DNA of 27,157 nt from the NCBI GenBank assembly GCA_035273665.1, contig DATEOW010000185.1:1-27157 (forward strand), read 5' to 3'. Source of the DNA: DATEEW01 sp035273665. GTDB taxonomy: Bacteria; Pseudomonadota; Gammaproteobacteria; Burkholderiales; SG8-39. How positions within the stretch are numbered: position 1 is the stretch's first letter; each line of letters opens with the position of its first letter. The position numbers and the translations under genes are program-made. Shown here in pieces: positions 1 through 7,211 of this stretch. A model generated the notes under the pieces. The model made no database searches and had not been told where the DNA came from. It saw only the letters and a list, made by a program, of their open reading frames with translations.

Positions 1-1110
1 GCCTATGAGTTCCGTGACCGCATCATGGAAAGCGCAGTGTTCGGGCTGGTTGCGATCGATGACGAAGGTCGCTTTCGCATGGTTAATCAGCATTTCGCGG
101 ACATGGCCGGTTACAACGTCGAGGATCTCATCGGACAGGATTATTCGATCCTGCTTTCGGCGGACAAGCACGCAGCGATGTTGCCCTACTTTCATCGTGT
201 GATGCGTAAGCGCCAAGTGCTGCGCGATTTCGAAACCGAAATTATCCGTCAGGACCGCTCCACATTGACCGTTGTCCTGGGCTGGAGTCCGATTGTCGTC
301 GATGACAAGGTGGTCGGCGTGGTCGGGACCGCACTCGATATCTCCGCGCGGAAGCGGGCAGAAGAACAGGTGCGCGTGCTCAACGAGGAACTGGAACGAC
401 GCGTCAAGAAACGCACCGCTCAGTTGGAAGAAGCGGTGAAAGAATTGGAAGCCTTTTCCTATTCCGTCTCGCACGATCTGCGTGCGCCTTTGCGTCATAT
501 CAATGGGCATGTGCAGTTGTTGATGGAAGAACTTCAGAACATGCCGGACAAGGCACGCAGCCGCTTGCAACGCATCGGCATATCGGCATTGCAGATGGGC
601 GAACTGATCGACGATCTTTTGATGTTTTCGCATATGGGGCGCGCGGAAATGCGCCACACACCGGTCGACATGCAGGCGCTCGCCAAGGAAACGATGCAAG
701 CGCTGTTGTTGGAGACGGGCGACCGCCGCGTCGAATGGGAAATCGAAGCGCTGCCCCCCGCGAAAGGTGATCCCGCGATGCTCAAGCAAGTGTGGGTCAA
801 CTTGCTTTCAAACGCGTTGAAATATTCAGGGGAACGCAATCCCGCGCGGGTGGATATTTGCGGCGAGGTTACGGAGCGCGGCGAACGTTGCTATTGGGTG
901 AAAGACAACGGCGCGGGTTTCGATATGGCGTATGCGGACAAGCTTTTTGCGGTGTTTCAACGCCTGCATCCCTACGAGCGTTTTGAAGGTACCGGCATCG
1001 GCTTAGCGAACGTGCGACGGATTATCGAACGACATGGTGGACAGGTGTGGGCCGAGAGCACCGTCGATCGCGGCGCCACGTTTTACTTTACGCTGCCCGA
1101 AGAAGATTAA
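1..1110 (+). CDS. PAS-domain sensor histidine kinase (5' end outside window)
   Basis: This is the C-terminal part of a two-component sensor kinase. The frame is open back to base 1 and the PAS domain begins at once, so the true start lies upstream and the in-frame ATG at 25 is not a convincing start. In order, one sees a PAS fold (about 10–350, ending in a GTALDISARKRAEE-type motif), a charged coiled coil (about 350–460), a HisKA dimerisation helix with the H-box SVSHDLRAPL (phospho-accepting His codon at 472–474), an N-box (VNLLSNALKYS, about 796–830), a G1 box (KDNGAGFD) and a G2 box (GTGIGLANV, about 990–1016). No receiver domain follows. The catalytic ATPase motifs are intact, so it should autophosphorylate. 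The ligand and the partner regulator are not visible. Its stop codon overlaps the convergent lipoprotein gene by four bases. Confidence 0.93.
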   Translation, partial: AYEFRDRIMESAVFGLVAIDDEGRFRMVNQHFADMAGYNVEDLIGQDYSILLSADKHAAMLPYFHRVMRKRQVLRDFETEIIRQDRSTLTVVLGWSPIVVDDKVVGVVGTALDISARKRAEEQVRVLNEELERRVKKRTAQLEEAVKELEAFSYSVSHDLRAPLRHINGHVQLLMEELQNMPDKARSRLQRIGISALQMGELIDDLLMFSHMGRAEMRHTPVDMQALAKETMQALLLETGDRRVEWEIEALPPAKGDPAMLKQVWVNLLSNALKYSGERNPARVDICGEVTERGERCYWVKDNGAGFDMAYADKLFAVFQRLHPYERFEGTGIGLANVRRIIERHGGQVWAESTVDRGATFYFTLPEED

Positions 1111-1988
1111 TTGGCGGCGACCGAGCCGGCATCTTTGGACCGCTTGTCCGCGGCCAGCGTGCGAAAATCCCGCGCATAGCGCGCGAAGCGTTCCACTACT
1201 TCGGTTCTTTGCGAGGCGCTCAAACTCCGATCGATCGCGACGACATAGTCGACGAAATCGCTTTCGAAACGTTTTGCCGCCTCAGCGTATTCGGGCGGCC
1301 GATTGCGCTCGAAGTTGTTGAAATAGTCGTAGAGGCGCGACCTGAGTTCGGCTTGTGTACCGCGCTGCCGAAGGATGGCGACCATGTCCTGCTGGCGACG
1401 TTTGCGTTCTTCCAACTTACGTTGCGCGGCAAGCGGATGCGCGCGAATGAATTCCACGGTGATTCTTTCTTGTTCCGGCCCCAAATCGCCGATCCAATTG
1501 CTTAACCGTTTGCTATATGCCTTGACTTGCGCGCGCTCGCGATCTTCGGCGTCGCCGCGCAAGAACTCGCGCCGAAACTCCTCGTTCTTTTCCGCAAACT
1601 TTTCCTCGAGCGCGGCGATGTTGTCGGCATTTAAGGTAGCAAGCGCCGGCATCGCATCATCGACGGCATGGTTCACCAAGCTACGGTACCGCGCTCGAAC
1701 CGATTCGATGGCCCACAAGACATCGGGGCGTTGCGTCCCCCGGCTGATACGCGCGCCGGCATCCTCGAATAAATTGGCATAACGAGGAAGCTCTTCGCGG
1801 CGGTGCCAAGCGTGCAGGCGCTGCAAGCCCGCTTGGAGCGCATCGGCCTGCGGGCCCTCGATATCGAAGTAGTCATCGGCTAATAAACGCAGTGCGGTGT
1901 CGCTATTGTTGTAGGCGACTTTCACCAGCGCCCCGCAGCCGCTTAGGAGAAAAGCCATTAAAACAAGTAATAAACTGCCTCGGTTCAC
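1107..1988 (-). CDS. DUF6279-family lipoprotein
   Basis: A 293-aa predicted lipoprotein. The GTG start at 1988 is chosen because it gives a short type II signal peptide: Asn-Arg, a hydrophobic run, then the lipobox LLSG-C with the lipidated Cys at residue 18. It also overlaps the fpr stop codon as GTGA, which suggests translational coupling. The longer open frame running upstream to 2402 lies inside fpr and is not coding. After the Cys comes a family-typical segment (VAYNNSDT, a DDYFD motif, HAWHRREELPRYA), followed by mostly charged helical sequence with a basic middle part (EERKRRQQD). This fits DUF6279, an outer-membrane or periplasmic lipoprotein family without known function. Its link to fpr is only by position. 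The stop codon shares TTAA with the convergent kinase gene. Confidence 0.85.
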   Translation of the reverse strand: MNRGSLLLVLMAFLLSGCGALVKVAYNNSDTALRLLADDYFDIEGPQADALQAGLQRLHAWHRREELPRYANLFEDAGARISRGTQRPDVLWAIESVRARYRSLVNHAVDDAMPALATLNADNIAALEEKFAEKNEEFRREFLRGDAEDRERAQVKAYSKRLSNWIGDLGPEQERITVEFIRAHPLAAQRKLEERKRRQQDMVAILRQRGTQAELRSRLYDYFNNFERNRPPEYAEAAKRFESDFVDYVVAIDRSLSASQRTEVVERFARYARDFRTLAADKRSKDAGSVAAN

Positions 1989-2728
1989 CAGTAATTTTCC
2001 ACCGTAATTTGGCCGGGGTCGCGCCGGCGATGCTTCTTCATCCCTCGCAATTGCAGTGCCGAGAGCGTGTCTCGCACCATATCGGGGTTGCCGCAAAGCA
2101 TGATCTGAGAGGTCTGAACGGAGAGCGGCACCCCGGCCGCCGCTTCCAATCTTCCATCCGTGATCGCCGCGGGGATGCGCCCGATCAACGCGCCCGGATG
2201 CGCCTCGCGACTCACAAAAGAGATCATGCGGAACTGCGCCGCATGCGCGGCTTGAAGCGCTTCGATTGTTTCGCGGTAGCTTAGTTCTAAGGCATGCCGC
2301 ACCGCATGCACGAGCATTACTTTGCCGAAGCGCTGCCAAGGGACAGCCGTTTTCAACATAGACAAAAACGGCCCAATGCCGGTGCCAGTCGCGATCAACC
2401 AAAGATTCTCGGCATCCAAGACTTCCGAGAGAACAAGAAAGCCGGATGCCTTCGGCGCAACTAAGACTTTGTCTCCGGCTGCTAGGTTCGGCAGACGCGA
2501 ACTGAGCGGTCCCTCCGCGACCTTAATGTAATAAAACTCGTAGGGTCTTTCATGCGGCGCATTGACGAAGGAATAGGGACGGGCAACCGTTTCGCCGTCG
2601 ATATCCAGCGCAAGCTTGCCAAACTGGCCTGCCTCGAAAGGCGCGATCTCGGCCTCTACTTGAAGCGAAAAGAGGCTATCGGTCCATTGCTTTTGTCCCG
2701 CCACGGTCGCTTCAACCCAGTTGCTCAT
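1985..2728 (-). CDS. fpr: Ferredoxin/flavodoxin–NADP+ reductase
   Basis: A 247-aa FAD-dependent reductase that moves electrons between NADPH and ferredoxin or flavodoxin in the cytoplasm. The FAD-binding signature RPYSFVN is at residues 50–56, the NADP-binding glycine motif TGTGIGP at 114–120, and the CGNPDM motif of the nicotinamide side at 212–217. The protein ends in ENYW; a terminal aromatic residue stacking on the flavin is typical of bacterial Fpr. Length and motif spacing match the subclass I bacterial enzymes. The ATG at 2728 is the natural start. It is the first gene of a two-gene unit with the lipoprotein (GTGA overlap) and is divergent from the DUF423 gene. A TAAAAT box on the minus strand at 2763–2758 is a candidate -10. 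Such enzymes are often induced by oxidative stress, but no SoxR or OxyR site was recognised here. Confidence 0.93.
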   Translation of the reverse strand: MSNWVEATVAGQKQWTDSLFSLQVEAEIAPFEAGQFGKLALDIDGETVARPYSFVNAPHERPYEFYYIKVAEGPLSSRLPNLAAGDKVLVAPKASGFLVLSEVLDAENLWLIATGTGIGPFLSMLKTAVPWQRFGKVMLVHAVRHALELSYRETIEALQAAHAAQFRMISFVSREAHPGALIGRIPAAITDGRLEAAAGVPLSVQTSQIMLCGNPDMVRDTLSALQLRGMKKHRRRDPGQITVENYW

Positions 2729-2754
2729 GAAAAGCTTTCTTCTTTGTCGTTAGC

Positions 2755-2780
2755 CCGATTTTAAGGCGATATAAAATCGG
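2755..2780. promoter_or_regulatory. Perfect inverted repeat with divergent TAAAAT boxes between fpr and the DUF423 gene
   Basis: The arms CCGATTTTA (2755–2763) and TAAAATCGG (2772–2780) are a perfect 9-bp inverted repeat with an 8-bp spacer. Each arm contains TAAAAT pointing outwards, so the same element could supply the -10 box of both divergent genes and also act as an operator. For the plus strand, initiation about 7 bases after TAAAAT would fall on the A of the DUF423 ATG at 2784. No good -35 box was seen for either direction. The call as a promoter region is an inference from symmetry and position. Confidence 0.5.
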
Positions 2781-2783
2781 AGT

Positions 2784-3164
2784 ATGAATACCCTGACGAA
2801 GTTCCTCTTCCTCTCGTGCGCTTTCTTTGGTTTTAGCGGTGTCGCCCTGGGCGCTTTTGGCGCTCATGCGCTCAAAGCACGGCTGGGACCCGACGCAATG
2901 GCGATTTATCAAACGGCTGTGCAGTATCAATTCTGGCATGCGCTAGGCATCGGTCTTATTGCGTTGACGCTTTTGCACATGCCCGCATCCGCCACGCTCA
3001 AGTGGGCGGGCGTACTGATGGCCATCGGCATTGTTCTATTCAGCGGAAGTTTGTATGCGTTGGCGATAAGCGGCATACGCAGCTGGGGAATGATTACGCC
3101 GCTAGGCGGCGCGACGTGGCTCGTCGCGTGGACATTGTTCGGCTGGGCGCTCTGGCGGAGCTGA
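2784..3164 (+). CDS. DUF423 (YgdD-type) small inner-membrane protein
   Basis: A 126-aa integral membrane protein of the DUF423 family, function unknown. It has four predicted transmembrane helices (roughly residues 5–27, 45–66, 72–94 and 98–122). It also has the family's conserved features: GVALGAFGAHALK near residues 20–32, YQTAVQYQFWHALG near 46–60, and a C-terminal GSLYALAISG...TPLGGATWLVAW stretch. The length is normal. The ATG at 2784 begins the conserved N-terminal helix. No properly spaced Shine–Dalgarno sequence precedes it; the GGAG at 2779–2782 is too close. A leaderless transcript is therefore possible. A weak terminator-like hairpin follows the stop. Confidence 0.9.
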   Translation: MNTLTKFLFLSCAFFGFSGVALGAFGAHALKARLGPDAMAIYQTAVQYQFWHALGIGLIALTLLHMPASATLKWAGVLMAIGIVLFSGSLYALAISGIRSWGMITPLGGATWLVAWTLFGWALWRS

Positions 3165-3175
3165 ATAGCGCGACA

Positions 3176-3201
3176 GGAGGGTTAGTAATTCCCTTCCTTT
3201 T
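3176..3201 (+). terminator. Weak intrinsic terminator candidate after the DUF423 gene
   Basis: GGAGGG (3176–3181) can pair with CCCTTCC (3191–3197) across a 9-nt loop with one bulged T, and TTTT (3198–3201) follows. The stem is short and the T-tract is minimal, so termination may be partial. The rest of the spacer up to 3295 holds a strong ribosome-binding site (GGGGAGG, 3284–3290) for the next gene. No clear -35/-10 pair was recognised there. Confidence 0.35.
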
Positions 3202-3295
3202 GATGTCGATTGCATAAAACCGCGCCAAGGCAACTTGCGCCGGAGGGACAGCTCCACTACGCTGCCGCGGGGAGAATGACAAAAGGGGAGGTCGC

Positions 3296-4075
3296 ATGAG
3301 CACGAACCCGTATGCAGCACCAAGATCCGCGGTGGCGGACGTCATAAACGATGCTATCGATGGGGATTTCATCCCCGACGGACAAGTGGTCAGCATCGGC
3401 AACGCATGGCCCTGGATCACTCAAGGATGGCGGCTCTTCCGCGAGCAGCCGGGTATGTGGATCGGCGGCTTGCTGCTCATCGCGCTTATCTTGATGGCGA
3501 TCGCTTTTATCCCCTATGCAGGCATTGTCGCGATGGCCCTGCTTTACCCGATCTTCGGCGGCGGCATCATGATCGGCGCCAACTCCGTCTGGAAAAACGG
3601 CTCGATGGAGTTCGGCCACTTTTTTGCAGGCTTTCAGAACCGCTTCGGTGCGTTGGCCACCCTAGGCGTGATATTCATGCTCTGTTCTTTGGTGATCAAT
3701 TTGTTGATCGCTTCGATCGCGGGGCTTGATGCGACTTATTTCTTCAACCCAGGCAGCGAGCTTCCGGAAAACCTGGATTGGCAACGCTATTGGCTCGGCA
3801 CACTGGTCGGTCTCGCGATCTGGGTGCCCATCTACATGACCTTGTGGTTCGCCCCGGCGCTCGTCCTGCTCAACGATATGAGCGTCGCCCAAGCGATGAA
3901 AACCAGTTTCTTAGCATGCCTGAAAAACTTTCTCCCTTTCCTCTTGTATGGCGTTTTACTGACGGTTCTGACCATTGTGTCGGCCATACCGCTGGGACTC
4001 GGCTTATTCATCACGATGCCGCTTTGGGTGATCACCATTTACACGGCATATCGCGACATCTTTTATCTGGACTGA
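3296..4075 (+). CDS. BPSS1780-type multi-pass membrane protein
   Basis: A 259-aa membrane protein and first gene of the MoxR-linked operon. It starts with the short polar motif MSTNPYAAPRS, which is typical of the BPSS1780 family, a group widespread in Betaproteobacteria with no assigned function. After a cytoplasmic-looking segment (QGWRLFREQPGMW, residues ~42–54) come about six hydrophobic segments, near 55–80, 82–97, 118–142, 162–188, 213–233 and 235–252. The ATG at 3296 follows a strong GGGGAGG box, which makes the start secure. The TGA is one base upstream of the TTG start of the RDD gene, so the two are probably co-translated. Shared domain style (NPYAAP, membrane bundle) and placement suggest that it works with the RDD and SpoIIM proteins; this is inference only. 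Confidence 0.82.
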   Translation: MSTNPYAAPRSAVADVINDAIDGDFIPDGQVVSIGNAWPWITQGWRLFREQPGMWIGGLLLIALILMAIAFIPYAGIVAMALLYPIFGGGIMIGANSVWKNGSMEFGHFFAGFQNRFGALATLGVIFMLCSLVINLLIASIAGLDATYFFNPGSELPENLDWQRYWLGTLVGLAIWVPIYMTLWFAPALVLLNDMSVAQAMKTSFLACLKNFLPFLLYGVLLTVLTIVSAIPLGLGLFITMPLWVITIYTAYRDIFYLD

Positions 4076-4076
4076 A

Positions 4077-4769
4077 TTGCCGCTTCTCGATACATCGCGC
4101 CGCATCGGCACGCCGGAGGGCATTGAACTCGCCCTCCCGGTTGCCGGGCCGGCGGCGCGCGCGCTGGCTTGGCTCATCGATCTTGCCTTGCGCATGGCCA
4201 TCCTGATCGCGGTAATGATCCTGGCGAGTTTTCTAGGACGCGCAGGTGGCGGCGTGGCGCTCATTACCGCTTTTTTTCTGGAGTGGCTGTTTCCTGCCTG
4301 GTGTGAAGTGAACATGAACGGCGCCACGCCCGGCAAGAAAGCTTTAGGGCTGGTCGTGCTGCATGACGACGGCACGCCTGTGCGCTGGCCCGCAGCGATG
4401 ACTCGCAATCTTTTGCGCACAGTCGATTTCCTACCTTTTCTCTACGGCTTCGGCTTGCTCGCGATGCTGATCAATCGCGACTTCAAGCGGCTGGGCGATT
4501 TAGCTGCGCACACAATCGTGGTCTATCGCGAAGCGAAACCGCGTGCCGTGGCAGTTCCAATGGCACCGCCGCTTGCACCGCCCGCGTTATTGGCGCTGGA
4601 CGAGCAGCGTGCCGTATTGGACTTTGCCGAACGTTCGGCGAGTCTTACGACGGAACGAGCAGAAGAACTAGCGGAAATCGCATCGCCTTTGCTCTCAGCC
4701 GGCGCTCGGCATGAGAGCGCCGCACAGAAGCTGATCCGCATGGCCAATCATCTGATTGGGCGCAAATGA
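4077..4769 (+). CDS. RDD-family membrane protein
   Basis: A 230-aa RDD-domain protein. The TTG at 4077 is preferred as the start because it directly precedes the conserved N-terminal motif LDTSRRIGTPEGIEL...AGPAARALAWLIDLALR; the next in-frame Met lies inside the first helix. Three hydrophobic segments follow (about residues 25–52, 58–77 and 118–134). The diagnostic NRDFKRLGDLAAHTIVVYRE stretch is near residues 133–152. The last 70 residues are soluble, acidic and Ala/Glu-rich, unlike a minimal RDD protein. RDD proteins are poorly understood; some have been linked to ion transport. Initiation is probably coupled to the upstream TGA, since no strong ribosome-binding site is visible. The gene's last four bases (ATGA) contain the start of the SpoIIM gene. 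Confidence 0.85.
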   Translation: MPLLDTSRRIGTPEGIELALPVAGPAARALAWLIDLALRMAILIAVMILASFLGRAGGGVALITAFFLEWLFPAWCEVNMNGATPGKKALGLVVLHDDGTPVRWPAAMTRNLLRTVDFLPFLYGFGLLAMLINRDFKRLGDLAAHTIVVYREAKPRAVAVPMAPPLAPPALLALDEQRAVLDFAERSASLTTERAEELAEIASPLLSAGARHESAAQKLIRMANHLIGRK

Positions 4770-5767
4770 AGCAGGCCATATTCGAAACGCGCTATGCGGA
4801 GGATTGGAACCGATTCGAAACCTGGTTGCAGCGCCGGGAAAAATCCTCGCGCCGGAAAAAGGGGAAAGACGCGGAAGCCGAAACTGCGAACGATACGGAA
4901 ATTCCGCAGCTTTATCGGCGCGTCTGTCAGCATTTGGCACTTGCCCGGGATCGCCATTACAGCCCCGATTTGGTTGACCGGCTCAATCGCCTCGCGCTTC
5001 GAGGCCACCATGTGTTGTACGGCGTACAGCCGCGCAGCCTCGGTGTAATCGATTTTCTCACGCGAGGTTTTCCGCGCTTGATACGCGCCGAACGCAAGGT
5101 CGTGATTGCGGCGTGTCTGCTTTTCTTCGGTCCGCTCGCGGGGATCGTCGCCGTATTGCAATGGCATCCCGAGTTCATCTATTACCTCGCCGATCCGGCG
5201 CAGCTTCGAGAATATCAGTCGATGTACGACCCCGAGGCGCAGAAAGAAGAAATCCGCGGCGCGGATAGCAATGTGCAAATGTTTGGCTTGTATATCTGGA
5301 ACAACATCCGCATCGGGTTCCAGACTTTTGCCACTGGCCTGTTCTTTGGCGTCGGCAGTTTATTGGTGTTGTTGTTCAACGCCGTCATGATCGGTGCGGT
5401 CGCGGGTTATCTGCACTCCATCGGCTACGGTTCCACCTTCTGGCCCTTCGTATCCGGTCACAGCGCCTTTGAATTGACGGCGATCGCAATCTCGGCAGCC
5501 GCCGGCTTCAAGTTGGGCGGCGCACTCATCGCTCCGGGGGCACTTACGAGAAAGATGGCGCTCGTGATGGCTAGCCAAACGGCGGTGCGCTTAATGTATG
5601 GCGCGGCGCTTATGCTGCTCGGCGCGGCTTTCATCGAAGCGTTCTGGTCGCCTCACCACGGCATTCCTTCGTGGATCAAATACAGCGTCGGGATTGGATT
5701 CTGGGTGCTGCTCGCCCTGTACTTTTTCTTCGCAGGGCGCAAGGAAGCATCAGAACATGGGACTTGA
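4766..5767 (+). CDS. SpoIIM (stage II sporulation M-like) family membrane protein
   Basis: A 333-aa protein of the SpoIIM superfamily. The N-terminal ~100 residues are soluble and highly charged, with a lysine/glutamate-rich stretch around residues 26–45. The membrane part begins near residue 112 (VVIAACLLFFGPLAGIVAVL) and contains about five to six helices. The family hallmark GHSAFELTAIAIS is near residues 231–243, and a glycine-rich GGALIAPG motif follows. In Firmicutes SpoIIM belongs to the DMP peptidoglycan machinery that drives engulfment. In non-sporulating bacteria its relatives are often found beside RDD, MoxR and DUF58 genes, and their role is unknown. The start overlaps the RDD stop as ATGA, and the 3' end overlaps the next gene by 11 bp. 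Confidence 0.87.
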   Translation: MKQAIFETRYAEDWNRFETWLQRREKSSRRKKGKDAEAETANDTEIPQLYRRVCQHLALARDRHYSPDLVDRLNRLALRGHHVLYGVQPRSLGVIDFLTRGFPRLIRAERKVVIAACLLFFGPLAGIVAVLQWHPEFIYYLADPAQLREYQSMYDPEAQKEEIRGADSNVQMFGLYIWNNIRIGFQTFATGLFFGVGSLLVLLFNAVMIGAVAGYLHSIGYGSTFWPFVSGHSAFELTAIAISAAAGFKLGGALIAPGALTRKMALVMASQTAVRLMYGAALMLLGAAFIEAFWSPHHGIPSWIKYSVGIGFWVLLALYFFFAGRKEASEHGT

Positions 5768-7211
5768 GCGCTTAAGCGTTGCCGTTCGTCCCAGAGCCGG
5801 ATGGGAAGCGATTGATTTGGGCTTCACCATGGCGCGGGAATGGTGGCGGCAGCTATGGTCCGTCTGGCTCTGCTTCTATGTGCCGGCAGCAGTGCTCCTG
5901 CATGTGGTGTTCTGGGACCGCATGTGGGTCGCCATGCTCCTGCTTTGGTGGCTGCATCCCTTTTTCGAACGAGCCGTCATGCACGTCGTCGGGCAGGCAG
6001 TGTTCGACGTCCCGCCGAGTCTTCTACAAACCTTGCGGGCAACGCCACAATGGCGCAAACCGGGTTTATTTACTGCGCTAAGTTTTTATCGCTTAGACCC
6101 CGCCCGCTCGCTGATGCTGCCCGTATGGCAACTCGAACAGCAGCGAGGACGTGCCGCAAGGCAACGTCGGAAACTCCTTGGCAAGCGACTGCGCGGTTAT
6201 GGCGTGTGGCTGACCCTGCTGTGCAATATGTTTGTGTACTTGTTGTACCGCAGCGTATTGATCATTCCGCTTTTGCTAAAACCGGCAGGCGCCGACGCGG
6301 AGTTTGATTGGAACGCGCTTTTCGCACAAGGACGTCTCGACGTGTGGGGCTGGCAAAACAGTCTGTGCCTTGTCATCGCCTTCTCGATCATGCAGCCTTT
6401 TTATGTTTGCGGCGGCTTCGCCTTATATCTCAACCGCCGCGCCGCATTGGAAGGATGGGATATCGAAATTGCGTTGCGCAAACTTGCGCAGCGTTTAACA
6501 CGGGTCGCCGCAGGTTTTGTCCTATGCGTCATCATCGGCGCAAGTGTGTTTCACGCGCCGGCACTCCATGCGGAAGAGCGTCCGAGCGAAGCGATCAAGG
6601 AAATTCTCGCCCAACCGGAATTCAACCAGTATCGCGAAGGCAAGCGCTGGGAATACCGCGGCCCGGAAAACAAGGAAGAAAAAGATGAAAAAGAACCTTC
6701 CGAGTTTTGGCAGGAGCTAGCCGAAACGATTGCACGCATCGCGCAAGTGCTCGCATGGCTCGGCGCGGGCATCATCGTTTTTCTGATTGGTCGAGCCATT
6801 CTCCGCTATACCGGTTGGCTTCGCGCCAAGAAAGTCGAAACCTATGCACCGCCGGAGGCGATGTTCGGACTCGATCTCACGCCGGACTCGCTACCCGACG
6901 ATGTCGCCGAGGCGGCGGCCCAGCTCGCTCGCGAAGGGAAACTACGCGAAGCCTTATCCTTGCTCTATCGTGGCGCTCTCTCGGCGTTGGTCCATGCGAA
7001 GCAGGTGCGCTTAAGTGAAGGGGACACCGAGGGCGACTGCCTTCAAGCGGCTCGTCGCGCATTGCCGGGCCCCGGCACTCAATACTTCACACTGCTCGTG
7101 GATGCTTGGCGAGACACCGCATACGCCAAACGCTTGCCCGCGAGCATGCAGGTGGAGAACCTTTGCCGCGAATGGAATATGCATTTCGGTGCGAGTGAGA
7201 AACCCGCATGA
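5757..7211 (+). CDS. DUF4129-domain membrane protein with long membrane N-terminus
   Basis: A 484-aa protein. The ATG at 5757 is chosen over the longer open frame beginning at 5598, because that extension lies inside the SpoIIM gene; the 11-bp overlap fits the operon's pattern. Hydrophobic segments lie at about residues 35–65, 150–173, 200–225, 247–268 and 331–351. Between the last two is an acidic/lysine-rich, presumably periplasmic region (270–325). The C-terminal DUF4129 domain (about 385–465) carries EGKLREALSLLYRGALSAL and a TQYFTLLVDAWRDTAYA motif and should be cytoplasmic. The segment at 250–272 ends in APALHA-EE, which resembles a signal-peptidase I site in mid-protein. DUF4129 domains recur in MoxR/DUF58 clusters, but no activity is established. 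The stop overlaps the next start as ATGA. Confidence 0.84.
   Translation: MGLERLSVAVRPRAGWEAIDLGFTMAREWWRQLWSVWLCFYVPAAVLLHVVFWDRMWVAMLLLWWLHPFFERAVMHVVGQAVFDVPPSLLQTLRATPQWRKPGLFTALSFYRLDPARSLMLPVWQLEQQRGRAARQRRKLLGKRLRGYGVWLTLLCNMFVYLLYRSVLIIPLLLKPAGADAEFDWNALFAQGRLDVWGWQNSLCLVIAFSIMQPFYVCGGFALYLNRRAALEGWDIEIALRKLAQRLTRVAAGFVLCVIIGASVFHAPALHAEERPSEAIKEILAQPEFNQYREGKRWEYRGPENKEEKDEKEPSEFWQELAETIARIAQVLAWLGAGIIVFLIGRAILRYTGWLRAKKVETYAPPEAMFGLDLTPDSLPDDVAEAAAQLAREGKLREALSLLYRGALSALVHAKQVRLSEGDTEGDCLQAARRALPGPGTQYFTLLVDAWRDTAYAKRLPASMQVENLCREWNMHFGASEKPA

Noticed and set aside
1989..2402. N-terminal extension of the lipoprotein frame up to 2402
   Set aside because: It lies entirely within fpr, and the lipobox places the true start at GTG 1988.
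5598..5756. Upstream extension of the DUF4129 frame
   Set aside because: It lies within the SpoIIM gene; ATG 5757 gives the normal small overlap seen elsewhere in this operon.
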